Below are positions 10,918-22,489 of a stretch of 64,000 nt of DNA, piece after piece. Position 1 is the stretch's first letter; each line of letters opens with the position of its first letter. The DNA comes from Ceratopteris richardii (Eukaryota > Streptophyta > Polypodiopsida > Polypodiales > Pteridaceae): positions 1,230,532 to 1,294,531 of the forward strand of contig CM035415.1 in the NCBI GenBank assembly GCA_020310875.1. Direction: 5' to 3'. The translations under genes were made by a program, and so were the position numbers. The notes below the pieces were generated by a model. That model was not told the origin of the DNA, ran no database searches, and saw only the letters and a program-made list of their open reading frames with translations.

Positions 10918-11707
10918 TAGCTGTGTGAAACCCTAATTGTTCTATAATTCCATATGAAATGCTAACCTGCACATGAAACCCTAACTATATGCTGCCCAAG
11001 ATTGATTTTGGCTGTATCTGCATGCTGCCCAAAATGCCATACGTGCACGCTGCCAGAAACTCTAAACTCGCCTGTAAGCATGTCTTCCCCCATCAGCAAG
11101 ATGCTGCACTAAAGACAACCTTCATGCTCACTAACAAGCGGCTTGCACAATTGATAAGCGAAATGAAAGAACCACCAGTGGTTAGGAAAGAGCTACCCTT
11201 GAATAGACTTATCTGCAGGGCATTTGAGGCAGCTATACAACTATCATACTCTCAGAGAGTGGGAATGTGAGAGCATGGTACTCACAGGTCAGAGCATAGT
11301 TTCAGGCACATGGTCATAGTGTGGAGAGCCTGCCATCCTTCTAATACAACCTTGAATTACCCTATATTCACCTCTCTCGCCGGCCCTGTAGCTTTCATTC
11401 CGGCATCTCTGGCACCATACTCACCCATTTACCACATTATGCACTCCTTTAGCACAGGATGGAGCTAGTTAGCTTGATGCTTTCTCATGATTGTACTACC
11501 CTGGACATATAGACATGTATATTAGCTACCCCATGGATATACCAGTACCACCGTCCCAAGTACATTGCTACCTATTTCAGTCTAATTTAGTTTGTATCAG
11601 TCTTGTTTCAATTGTTTTTCATTTGTCTTTCTGACATACAGATGACATACACACCATGTACACCTTATTTTTGTTTCATAGGCGGATTTTGACCTGACAT
11701 GAACGTT

Positions 11708-11710
<3 letters not shown>

Positions 11711-11766
<56 letters not shown>
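11711..11766. repeat. (TC)n microsatellite, about 26 units, with C-rich flank
   Basis: Long CT run followed by a pyrimidine-only region to about 11890 that includes several C runs. The frames open across it on both strands are repeat artefacts. Confidence 0.95.
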
Positions 11767-11767
<1 letters not shown>

Positions 11768-12215
11768 GTGCTCCCCTCCTTCCAAATCCCTTACCCTCCC
11801 TCTCCACTCCCCTCTCTTCCCCAAACCCTCACCCCCCCTCCTATCCCCCCCCTCTCCCCCCCCAAACAAACAAATCCCCTGCCCTTTTCCTTCTCTATCT
11901 GGGGTCTGACCTGAGCCTGTGCTGCATGCACTCAAATTATCTGTTACACTATGGTTAAGTGTTTAGTCAACTATTCATCTGTCTATTCCCTTGTGATGAC
12001 TGGGTGCACAGATAGTTGCATGCTGTGTCATGGTGTTGATTTTGTTCTTATGGAAACGGTAACATAATTTTCTTTTCAGAAAAGAAACAACTTATCTGTT
12101 TATGTATTTTCCAGTAGGATTTTTCACAAGAAAGATAAAACAGGTTTCTCTACAAGGAATACCAGGGTCAGTTTTCTTGGCTGAATGAGTGGTTCTGGAT
12201 TGTTTTACATAACAG

Positions 12216-12276
12216 GTGGCTTCAAAGTATTATAGAAGCACTTGAAGAGACGCAAGGATCAAAAGTTACAGCATGA
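12216..12276 (+). CDS. UROS: uroporphyrinogen-III synthase, last exon
   Basis: 61-nt exon after acceptor TTACATAACAG. G completes the glycine split from 8710, then W-L-Q-S-I-I-E-A-L-E-E-T and a short tail end at TGA 12274-12276. The join gives E-G-W-L-Q-S-I-I-E-A-L, the conserved C-terminus of the enzyme (E-G-W-x-x-S-I-x-E-A-L in plants). The four exons together encode about the last 110 of roughly 300 residues. No premature stop or shift is present, so the gene is probably functional. Confidence 0.88.
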
Positions 12277-12470
12277 GGAAGACTTTGGAATTGGTGATCC
12301 TGTACATCAAAACCAATGTTTCTGGTGGCTTCGCTGATTGATGCTGATTTTAGTATCTTCATTCAACTGCTCATTTGTAGTGTAAGATGTCTTCCATTGG
12401 TTTATGACCTCAAAGAACAAGGTCTAAGCAACACAGTTACTAGTGTAATAAAAATTCTTTTGGTTGATTC
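12277..12470 (+). terminator. UROS 3' UTR with AATAAA signal
   Basis: Downstream of the stop, the T-rich sequence holds AATAAA at 12447-12452, a plausible polyadenylation signal about 170 bases after the stop. The actual cleavage site cannot be seen. Confidence 0.5.
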
Positions 12471-15464
12471 TTGTAAGCTCACTTGGTATGTAAGCAAACA
12501 CAAAGGTGAAGTGATCATGTAATCCATTTTTTAGTCCGGCTCACTTCATTTTTATCCACTTCCCATGAGGAAATATAGGGGATCCAAGGTTGGAACATGA
12601 TGAGTTTTGACTTTTCTATAAGATATCCACAGTTGGAGCCAATGCTTTTGAGTATATCTTGTAATGAGCCAGTGGACGAAGTTCTTACATAAGGAGACAT
12701 TGCCCTCACATGCATGTATGTGCACACTTTCAATGCTTGAATATTCCATATTTGATGGTTCATGTGGTAAACTAAGGTATACTCCTTTATATCTGATCTT
12801 CTTGAAGCTACTCAGTGGAAAAGTGCACTTCATTGAGATATGCTATCAACAATTAATGGCTAAGAGTACCAGATGATAAAATTGAGAGAGAAATCTTAGA
12901 TCTAATATAATGCAAAATGTTGAGATAAAATAATATTCATAATTAGAATCTTCTTAGGAAATGCATTATTTCATGATTCTTGCACATGAGACAAATTGAA
13001 GATAGACAAAGTTGATAGAAAGTTGGTGCTATAAAAATTATGCTAACAAACTTGCAGTAAAACGTGGAGTGGCTTCGATAAACTCATGTAGTCTAGAAAT
13101 GGATGTAGAAATGGATGTAAGTTGAGAGCAAAGAATGATTAAGCGAGGGAAATCATGATGGATAGATAGTCTGGTATCATCATGTCTTGGAGTGTGCCTA
13201 AGCTATCAGTTTATGGATTGGAAGATAGAGCAGTTCTAGAAAGAAATGCAGAATGGCAATCTGATATGAAATGAAAAAAAAAAAGCGATGGGATAGGTTG
13301 ATTTGTGCGAATTTCGGAATTGGGAATGGGATACATGTTGAAGTTGGAATTTGAGGTTGAAATTGAGACCTTGATTTTGAATAGGAGTTAAAAGTAAATG
13401 AGTTAAATGTGAGCATGAGATATATCTGAATTGGATGATTGGATCAATGCCTTTGAAGAAGACCAAACCCTCTTGAAGTAGACGTGCAAATATTGGTACA
13501 CCTTCATGAATGCCATATCTAATAGAATAGCAAGTTACAGACAAAGAAATTATAAATTAAATATGCTAAAACTAATAAAAATCTTGGATCTTTGATACCT
13601 ATTGTTTAGATTTGATAATTATCATAACAAAAATCTTCATAGAGATTGCATACAACATCATGAGCTCGAAAGAATTGACACATAGAGATTGACTCCATGA
13701 TTGATCTAAATCCATCCAGATTAGCGTTACCAAAAATATATTTGTCAAACTTTAAAAGGCTACTTGAATTTGAGAAGATTCGACAAAAGAAACTTGTAGG
13801 AGAAATTTGGGTGAGAGGTCTAACCATCAATGGAGAAGGTAAGCACTGTAGATACATAACATTGTTTATTTAGTACTATCAATAATTCAAGATCAAGGAT
13901 AGTTATAAAGATCTATCACTTAAATATTGATAATGATGATGATAACAATAATTATAATCATAATTCTATACAAAATAAAAAACAGAAAAAAGCTTTGTGC
14001 AATTTTGTGGAACGGAATTTCATATAGTATGTTAGAAACTAAAAACCTAACTTTTGTGGGTTTTAGATATATTTGAAAAAATATGCTCCTGCTATCAATA
14101 AACTATGGTGCAACTATGGCACCTCCTGAAGTGGCACGAACTAAAGCAACAGCTACACATCATCTCAAGGAGTAGGTATGATGCCTACTTCATTGGAACT
14201 TCGCCACTCCTGGATGCACAAACCTGTGCTGATATGTGCATTCCACATAATTCTTGGATTTCGATGAGAGAGAGAGCACGACAGAGAAATGGATATCTTT
14301 GACTTAACTCTGTCAATTATAGTCACACAAGGAGGTTCAATTCATGTGAGAACCTGGCTCAAAGAAGGCTCATATTTCAAAGGCACACAAGGTGAAACTA
14401 ACAACAGGGCAGGAAGCGGCGGAGATGAAGAACTTGGAGGAGGAGCAAGTTGATCCTTTCATAGAGAGAGGCTCGGAAGGAACTACTGGGTATCGCAGAT
14501 TGTGGTCCAATTTTTGATTCAGATTCCATCTTCTTGGTTGCCTTCTCCGAGGGTAAGGCTTGTACTGTAAAGTTTAGAGAATGCTGCATAGTTGCCATAC
14601 TCCCGCAACTTACACCATGCCAAGTTCCATCTATGATCTGCTTCTGATGCTGATACCATTGGTATCACGTGATGCATAGGCAAAGATCTAGAGAACTCAG
14701 ACGATACAGCGGGATTTTCTCACTTCTAAAGAGCAAGATAATTGGCAGATTCCCTTTAGAATTATTGAACAAATATGGCACTGTATTGCGCTATCATTAG
14801 AAAAATAAGCAAGGGTGATAACATAAGCACTGATGGCATACTACATTTCAATTTTAAGCAAGATACAAAAATTGCGAAGATGCAAAATGACAATGGACGT
14901 TTACCACATGATTTTCCACTTCGAACCACTTCTGAATTTTGTGGAAAGATCAAGCATGAGGCTAGAGATTACATCTCCCTCAAGGATGCTCCAACTTGTG
15001 TAGTATCAAGTCACGAGTTCAACTTGTTTTTCCCAATGTAAGCTCAACCCTTAGCCTAAGCACACATGAAACTTCTATGTAGACATTTTATGTAGATTCA
15101 AAAGTATGAAAGAAAGCACCTCATCCTCAATTGAATAGTTGGCCTTAGATGTGTTATTGATGTGGTGGATATAGACACATTCAAAGCAAGTGTCTTGAAC
15201 TAGAAGGAGAAGCACCTCATTGAAATCACCTCAAGCTTACACCGGAGACTATATGAGACATCACACAACACCAATACACATAATTTAAGTCATGGGGAAA
15301 GATAAAACAAATATCTTTGACTAGTAGGATCCATATTTAAGGGGTTCATGAAGAACTAGAAGAGTTCTTGAGCAAGCAACTAAAGAATGTGGAGCAAACG
15401 AATGATATAAAGAGATTGAGGTAGCTTACATAATTTGGTGAAAATTTTGAATTAATATTCATAA
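12471..15464. other. no recognised gene; unassigned open stretches
   Basis: AT-rich DNA. I recognise nothing certain. Two stretches could be exons of unknown genes: minus 13857-13606 (83 codons with little repeat bias, followed on the minus strand by another short open piece near 13540-13430) and plus 14775-15041 (88 codons, ending near a GTAAGC donor-like site). Neither resembles a family I know. A perfect 17-bp palindrome, TGATACCATTGGTATCA (14651-14667), contains a tRNA-Met-PBS-like half on each strand. Confidence 0.4.
14775..15041 (+). CDS. unrecognised 88-codon open stretch, possible exon
   Basis: Starts at ATG 14775 and runs to TAA 15039-15041, with a mixed, non-repetitive composition and a basic, hydrophilic product. 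I do not recognise the protein. It sits in DNA without other genes, 400 bases 5' of a decayed gypsy pol, so it may be an unrecognised part of that element or chance. Confidence 0.2.
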   Translation: MALYCAIIRKISKGDNISTDGILHFNFKQDTKIAKMQNDNGRLPHDFPLRTTSEFCGKIKHEARDYISLKDAPTCVVSSHEFNLFFPM

Positions 15465-17827
15465 AAGAAGTTAACTTGGGTACCCAAGGTGACCCTAATG
15501 TTTTCCATTTAGCAAAATTTCTACGAAATTACCCCAAATTGTTGCATTCATTAACATCATTCTTGTACACCCACAAAACTATATTTGCATGGTCATACGA
15601 AGATTTGATAGGAATTTCCACATATTATGGAATCCACATGATTCCATTGCTTCAGGGGACAACGGTAATATGAACTAGGCCATTCAAATTGAACTCAAAA
15701 TCTTTTGAGGTGGTAAAAGTCAAGCTTTGAAAGAGGAAAGAATCATAGTATTATTCAAACACTCTTGGTTGCTTTCCACCATGGTTATCGTCACTTAAGA
15801 AGGCTTCAAGTAAAATAAAAGTATGCATGGATTAAAAACCTTTAAAAAAGGCCACCATCCAAGATGGTTTCCTATAACCTTTGACAAAACAAGTCCTTGA
15901 AGTAGTTGGTCGTATTGTATAGGTATATGGATGGCTTTAGTGGATATAACCAAATAGTTGCGCACCTAGATTATCAATAAATACATCTTTTGTGACTTTT
16001 AGGGTTAGATACAAGTACACTAGGATGGCATTTGAATTGAAGGATACACCAACCTCCTTAAATTACAACATGTATTTTGACCCTTGGCAAGCATTTAACC
16101 AAGTCTCTTTGAATTTTTAGGATGAGTTTTCAACCTTTTTTTGGTGTAGTCACCAAACAACCCTTCATGGCTCCTACATTCGTCTCCATCATTTGAGAGA
16201 AATTTTGGGCACTATCAAGAAACAAGTCTCATAATCAATCTTATTAAGTGTCAATTCTTGCTCACAGGTATTTATTGGCACACAATTTTGGCACAAGGGT
16301 GTATATTGGATCTAGAGAAGATTTCAACAATATGGCATATGCCCATTCCTTGAATCACTAAAGAAAGTAAAGCTTCTTGGTTCATGATGGTTACCATGAA
16401 TAATCTACTCGTATATACTCAAAGAGATTCAAGCCACGCTTGCCCCTCACCAATTGGAAAAAATTCTTCCAATGGAGTGAGGTAAAAGATTTACAAGAGC
16501 TAAAGTTAAGGTTATGTTATGCATCTATTCTTTGTCCCTCTAGATATGCAAGCTTGGTGGTTGTAAGAACTATATTATCACAACCTGCAAAGGATTACTC
16601 AAAAGATATGACTATTGTGCAAGAAAGGTTTTCAATAGGGTTGAACATAAGTATGGAACTATTGAGCAAGAGGGATTACTAATATTTTTTACACACAATT
16701 TCCAGCACTAGTTGGGTGCGCATTTTGTGGTCCTTTGAGATCATCAACCTTTAAAATATTTGCTCAACAAGCCTCACATTTCTTGTAGGTCAAATTTGGG
16801 GTTGGCATTTGTTACTTCCAGAATTTGACTTTGAAATGAAAATCAAGCGATTGAAAGTGCATTTAATGGTAGATAATCTCTCAAGGATTCCCTAAAGGGA
16901 ACTAGCCATCTGAACTAGTTATGAAGCTATTGATAAAAACTATTCAAGGTAGATGTGACTATGGAATTGTATGATGATATTATCAAACTACTCTCTATTG
17001 ATGAGCTCCCAATGTAGATGTTTGCTAAAGATAAACAAAGAATTTTGAAAAAAAGTAAATAATTTTCCATAATAACTTACAAATTATATAAACAATGATG
17101 TGATGGTATTCTCAAAAGATGCATCTTTGCTCATGAGGTGCCTCCATTATTGCAAGTTGTCCATGCAAATGGTAATTTATCAAGACACTTAATGGGACAC
17201 AAGGTCCTATATGTTAGGCATCATGGGTGAGTATTTTCAAGTATCCAATGGAATTTGTTAAAGCTTTCAACATATGAAAAAAGTGCATGCTAAAGCCAAC
17301 CAAGTTGGAGTATCGACCCTTGGGTGATCTCAATAGATTGGTAGTCATTTCAAAAATGAGAAATGGACTTCATAGGTCTTATCAACCCATGTGGCCAATT
17401 TGGTAAAAAGTGTTACATTATGATTGACATCTACTATTTGATGAAGTAGATTAAAGATAAAACGTTATCAATTGCAATTTTCCCACTATGGCCAACTTCA
17501 TGTATAAATACATGTTGTGTAGATTTGAACTCCCTATGGAGACCACTAATGAAAAAGGCACACAATTTATGTATCATGTATAGAAGATCCCAGGTCTATA
17601 GGACTATGCATAACACATATTCCAACCCCTCATTAAGTTAATTTGGGTAGAAAAGTGCATGGAGAATGCTCCTCACATAGAATCTCATGTCCTCATACTT
17701 AGCATATTAGATGAAGCCAAAAAAAGATCTATAGAGATCTTGAAGCACATTCAAGACATTCATATGAAAGTACATAACAATCATCTCAAGCCTAAGAACA
17801 TCTATGAAGGATTTGTGATACTTTTAT
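15465..17827 (+). pseudogene. decayed Ty3/gypsy pol (RT, RNase H, integrase)
   Basis: Old gypsy relic readable only as islands. RT start: F-A-W-S-Y-E-D-L ... Y-G-I-H-M-I-P-L near 15590-15650. RT core: M-D-G-F-S-G-Y-N-Q near 15930. RNase H: 'F-Q-W-S ... L-Q-E-L-K-L-R-L' near 16460 and 'L-L-L-P-E-F-D-F-E-M ... D-N-L-S-R-I-P' near 16815-16890. Integrase: an H-x-x-x-L-S-R-H-L zinc-finger trace near 17165, M-D-F-I-G-L-I-N-P near 17370, and a basic C-terminal end near 17790-17825. Stops and shifts occur throughout. It ends at 17827, where a copia LTR was inserted. A different, older gypsy lineage from the one at 43958-57687. Confidence 0.8.
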
Positions 17828-18057
17828 TGTTGGAATTTGAGGTATGCGAAAGCACATGAACAACACAAGGAAGAAGAAGAAGCTTGGAGCACAACAGATT
17901 ATTGAATGAATTACCAAGTGAATGTACAAAGATGAGTAACCTGTTAGGGTTGTAGGAATATGTACAACTCAGGGGAAGACAACCTCCTAAAGAGGGAAAA
18001 AAGTACCACGATGGTCCTAAGTGTATTCACACACATAACTACCGAAATATATCAATA
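17828..18057 (-). repeat. copia A 3' LTR (230 bp)
   Basis: Minus-strand reading starts TATTGATATATTTC (TG to TA at the tip) and ends TTCCAACA. It aligns along its length with the LTR at 26951-27181 (shared segments include TAGGACCATCGTGG and CCCTCTTTAGGAGG). It is preceded on the minus strand by the PPT CCCAGGGGGACT. It lies at the broken end of the gypsy relic, which it interrupts. Confidence 0.85.
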
Positions 18058-18205
18058 AGTCCCCCTGGGAGTGATGCTTTGAAAAAGGAGCTTTCACTCA
18101 TGTATAATTAAGTGCCAAGCTATGTGGAAAGAGATCGATCCACAAAAGGGAGTAAGCCCAAAGCTTTGTGAGAAGCTTCCAAATTCTCCCTAGGTAGAGC
18201 CCTTG

Positions 18206-19604
18206 TCAAAAGGTTTGCAACATTATCCTGTGTGGGCACATATGCCAAACTTTTCTCTCCAATACTGAGCCACACACACACACACACTCAACACTCATTG
18301 TGAAATTTTCCCTATACTTAGCCTCACAACTAGAAGTAACCATAGTAGGCTGCTTCTTGCTCAACCAAGATATGCATGAGCTACCAATCATGAAGCAAAA
18401 ACCATTGGTCGGACACATGAGTGTCATAGACATTAGCCTAGTCGGAGTCAAAAAAAGCATGTAAATTTTGCGGTAATGATCCCTTCTTGAAATAAAACAA
18501 TCCAAGTAGCCGGGTACCACTTAAATAGTGAATGATGCGCTTAACTTCCTGCTATTGCTTGACACCTGGGCAATGTAAACCTGCTCATATGAGAGACAAC
18601 AGACTGAATATCAGGTCGAGTTATGCATAATTAAATCAAGCATCCAACTACTTGCTAATAGAGAACAACATCAAATGCAACTTCAGCATCATGAAGACTC
18701 AACCATAAACATGTTTTCATAGGAATGGCAATAGGTTTGTAACTTCAGGGCCAAAATGTTGCAATAATGTGTCAATATATATTTTTTGACACAAAGATAT
18801 TCCCCAATCAACTTGCATAAACTGAATGCCCAAATAATGTTGAAAATGCCCCAAATCTGACATCAACAAAAGAGGCATGCAAATCAGCCTTAATTCAGCA
18901 ATATGCTTCTCATTAGGACTAATGAGTAGCATGTCATCACCATACAGAACAATGATCAAATGTACATCATACACATGCTTAACATATAAGGTGCTCTCAG
19001 TTAGACTGTTCTCTAAACCATGTGCAATCAAGTAGGCATGTATCTTTCCATACTAGGCACATGGTGCTTGCATCAAATCATATAAAGCCTTTTTAAACTT
19101 GCACATTTTGTTTTCATGCTCTTTCTGCACAAAGCCATGGTGCTGAAATCCATATTAATGATGTACATTCCAACCATGATAAGCTGCAGGTCCACAAATG
19201 CTATGAATGGTGGTATTGGCAAGTGGGTGCAAAGGCCTCATCAAAATCAATGCATCTCTCTTGAGCATAACCTTTTGCAATAAGCCTAGCCTTATACATG
19301 TCAATTGTTCTAGCATACTTATATTCCAAGTTTACACATTTAGTGCCAATGTTCTTTTTGCTTAGAGGAAAATCACACAAGTACCATTCTTCATAATAGC
19401 ATCATATTTTGATTGCATAGCAACCATCCAATCTTTTGAATTTTGTGCTTTATCAAAAGAAACAGGCTCATTCTCATCACAAAGAGTAGAGGCAGCCACG
19501 CAATTTGATGCAAAGGAAGCACTATGTGCATTTGAATGAGTATGGTATGATAGAGATGCATCTAATTTTCTATCTCTCAAAGTCTACTTCAACCATTTCA
19601 ACAT
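18206..19604 (-). pseudogene. copia A RT and RNase H, minus half
   Basis: Fragments aligning with 1690-3120 of the first copy. 19580-19362 is the RT lead-in (C-D-E-N-E-P-V-S-F-D motif). 19031-18717 carries V-L-Y-G-D-D-M-L-L, where the catalytic Y-V-D-D has become Y-G-D-D. 18520-18206 is RNase H with S-S-C-I-S-W-L-S-K-K-Q and S-S-C-E-A-K-Y (E-A-E-Y expected). Several shifts and stops separate them. A CA run near 18271-18290 interrupts the RNase H end. Confidence 0.8.
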
Positions 19605-19903
19605 TGTTACCGTTAGTGTCCATGTGAAAGGCCAAATGGCCGCCGAACACTTCCTTGTATATGTTCTTTAATAAAACATATAGTGGCCTGGTTAGTCACA
19701 AATTGTAGGTTCGACCGCATTTGTAAGACCTAAGAAGTCTGTCTTCGTGCTTCTCTATGTACTGTGTTTTCTGTGTATTATGTAGCATCTGAGCAAAGTA
19801 CCGTGTGCGGCCTCAGGAGATCGATTTTCTACTCCGAGCATATCATCGTGGAGCTCTTGAGAAGGAGAGCGCATTGTAGTGCATCAACATTGATATATTT
19901 CCC
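19605..19903 (+). repeat. probable copia B 5' LTR
   Basis: Begins with TG exactly where homology to copia A ends and stops before a degenerate tRNA-Met PBS. It contains AATAAA near 19671 and an AT-rich box (CATATAG). No second copy is in the window, so the 3' limit is inferred from the PBS alone. Confidence 0.5.
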
Positions 19904-21118
19904 TCATATCAGAGCAGTTCGATGCAAAAAAGATTTGCTCTTTTTGTGCGAGCGAAGCGAGCACCCCCCCCCTCCCCAAGGCTTTCTCCAAGGCTTACGA
20001 CTAAAGTGGCAACCAAGGCATAGACCTTGGCATACCTTGTCATCCGAGTCACCGAAGTCACTGTTGGTGCCATTGGCTGCACGCGAGGGAGGACCTCAAC
20101 GATCAAGGAAGATAGAGGTTCTCGATACTTCCCGAGAGGTCAATCATCCCAGTACTGTTCCCCCCAGAGCTCGCTTAACCATGGCAATCTCTTGCCACTA
20201 AGCTACACTCTTGTGGTGTCTGAAGAAGGGGAAAGACTAAGGTTGACATTACCTTGAACATGTTTTGGTCCCTCAACATTCTTTGCTTTCAAAGCCTATT
20301 TTTGAAGCATTTTTGGGTGTCTTCTGGAGCTGTTTTGGAGTCCTTCCGCACATATTTCTCTTCACAAAGGTCCAAGAACATCAAGAAGAGTGTTCTTTGT
20401 ACTTTTTCGACAATAAATATCAACCTTTGGGACTATGTTTTCAGCCATACTCGTAAAACTACATGTTTCTTGAAAGGTTTCAGTTTTGGTGGGAGTAGTT
20501 GCTACAAATTTATGCAGGTTTTTTGAGCCTAAAACATCAGAGTTGACAGACACTTGCAGGTGTTATTGGCTACTTTTTGGGCTATGTATTCAGATTTTAG
20601 TATCATTTTAGTGCATATATTGAGCACGTACACACTATGTATGCTTCTGTGGATACCGCTTATGTACGTCCATGTGGTCATTGATATAGCAGTTACATTC
20701 TTTGCATAAAGCCTTTTACGTTTGATAAAGAGGATCGTGGTGAGGTTTTCTTAACTGGGAGACACCCAGATGTCGGGGTCTCTTCGGTAATGCAGGTGGA
20801 AGACTTACCCAGCCTCGCCATATGAGATGTATGATGGTTGTTCATAGATGATCGATAGCCTAGTTGGATTCTATTGGGTAACTGATTATATGCAGTGGAT
20901 TCAATGATTCACTATGCAAGAAAACATGTCAGTACTTGCAGTTTTATGATATTTTGACATTGGTCATACACTCATTTTTCAGAGGATACTTTGGCAAAAT
21001 TTTTCCAGATTTCTGGTTTTGTCAACTATACAGTGGTCGATTTACTTCTTGATACACTTATTCGTTGGTGTTCGGACTCTTCTAGCTCCATTATCATTCT
21101 ATTTAGTGCTCTACCATC
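19904..21118 (+). other. copia B leader, long, with tRNA-like stretch
   Basis: 1.2 kb between PBS and gag, long for a copia element. On the minus strand, 20210-20120 reads GTGTAGCTTAGTGGCAAGAG and then AAGCGAGCTCTGGGG. The first part fits a tRNA/SINE A box (TRGCNNAGYNGG); the B box is poor (GGTTCGANNCC not intact). An inserted SINE would explain the extra length, but I see no poly(A) tail or target duplication. A C9 run at 19964-19972 is also present. The rest is unremarkable. Confidence 0.35.
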
Positions 21119-22330
21119 ATGGCATCAGAGGTCTCAGGCAGATCCAGTGGATCAGGGTCTAGAGCTAGTGTTCCGAGGAGGATCTATAACTTGTAGGGCG
21201 AAGATCATTTTGAGATCCAAAAATTTGATGGCACAAACTTTGCTCTATGGAAGAATCAGATTAAAGATGTGCCGATTCAAAGGAGGCAATGAAAGCCAGT
21301 AAATGGGATTTTAAAGAAGCCTGCTGACATGGATGAAGATGATTGGGATGAGTTAGATGAAATGGCCAGGTCTACCATTCGCTTGCACCTGGCAGATAAT
21401 GTTTACTTTACAGTAGTAGACTGTGAAAGTGCAGAGGAACTTGCTTTGGAAGAAGTTATGCAATACATATGAAAAAGAGACGACATCAAATAAAGTGTAT
21501 CTGATGAGAAAATTATATGACCTTCGCATGAAGGACACAAATAGTGTTGCTGCTAATCTAAATGAGTTTGATGTTATATTCTCCCAGTTACAGGCTCAGA
21601 AAATGGATATGGATAACGAAATGAAAGCAATATTGCTATTATGCACCCTGCCATCATCATGGGATACATTTTGCACAGCTATTAGCAATAGTGCATGTGG
21701 TGGTAAACTTGTCTATGATGACATATGTGGAGCACTCTTGAGTGAGGAGATTCGTAGAAAATCTATGGTCGGTACTCAAAGTGGAGATGCATATAGTGTT
21801 CGTGATTCTTACTAAGGAAAGAATCAGCAACGTGGTAGGAGCAAGAACAAGGAAAAGAATGGTCAATGGAATAAGAGTAGAAGTAAATCAAGGAAAAGGG
21901 ATATTGAATGCCATTATTGTCATAAGAAAGGACATGTGAAGAAAGACTGTTATGCATTAAAGAATGCTAAAGCTAAAGGACAGAACGTTGATGGGCATGT
22001 TAAACAGTTACCTGCACCATCTACTTCGACTGTGAAGATTGAAGAAATTAATGCTATTTCTGATGATGCTATTGTGTTGACACTTGATAGTACTGTACCA
22101 TCTGAGCCGCGTATGGCTGATTCTCTTTTCCACACGTGGCTGCTAGATTCTAGTGCTTCTTTCCATGTGACACCACACAGAGAATGGTTCTCTACTTATG
22201 TAGAAAAGTCTTTTGGTACCGTGAGACTTGGTGACTCTTACCACTGTGATGTTGTGGGGATTGGAGATGTGGTTGTGCAGTTCATTGTAAATGTATGCCA
22301 TGTACCACAGTTATCACGTAGTTTGATGTG
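21119..22330 (+). pseudogene. copia B gag and protease
   Basis: ATG at 21119 gives M-A-S-E-V-S-G-R-S-S-G-S, then 'F-D-G-T-N-F-A-L-W-K' (the F-x-G-x-N-Y-x-x-W gag start). After shifts, 21423-21815 holds the gag core (L-Y-D-L-R-M, L-P-S-S-W-D). A zinc knuckle C-H-Y-C-H-K-K-G-H-V-K-K-D-C lies at 21911-21952. The protease reads L-L-D-S-S-A-S near 22140-22160, so the catalytic D-S-G has become D-S-S. At least three frame breaks. Gag packages element RNA; this copy cannot. Confidence 0.85.
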
Positions 22331-22489
22331 AGTTGGTCAACTTGATGACCTTGGTTACAAGGTGGTCTTCTATGCTTACTCCTTTTGCATATCAAAGGAC
22401 AATATGGTTATTGCAAAAGGAAGCAAAGTTGGTTCACTTTATCCTTTATTTGTATCACAAAAATAACACTTGTTAGCTGTTACTGAACA

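Larger units (their letters stand above)
8711..12215 (+). other. last intron of UROS, 3.5 kb, repeat-rich
   Basis: Intron joining the GG of the penultimate exon to G-TGG of the last exon (acceptor TTACATAACAG). It holds a pyrimidine-rich start, degenerate repeats at 8860-9110, a 31-bp tandem repeat at 9250-9342, an eroded LINE-like piece near 9490-10400, a CTGTACCTG-rich stretch near 10830-10915 and a long (TC)n tract at 11711-11766. The open frames inside, such as those over the TC tract, are repeat artefacts. Such expanded introns are common in large plant genomes. Confidence 0.75.

Noticed and set aside
11597..11935. Open frames on both strands over the (TC)n tract, giving S-L or E-R repeats
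   Set aside because: A dinucleotide repeat is open in most registers; there is no coding evidence.
13606..13857. 83-codon minus-strand frame with possible splice sites
   Set aside because: The composition is protein-like but the splice signals are weak and I recognise no family; not firm enough for a gene call.
14651..14667. Perfect palindrome containing a tRNA-Met-PBS-like half on each strand
   Set aside because: No LTR end or gag start is recognisable on either side, so a head-to-head element junction is not supported.
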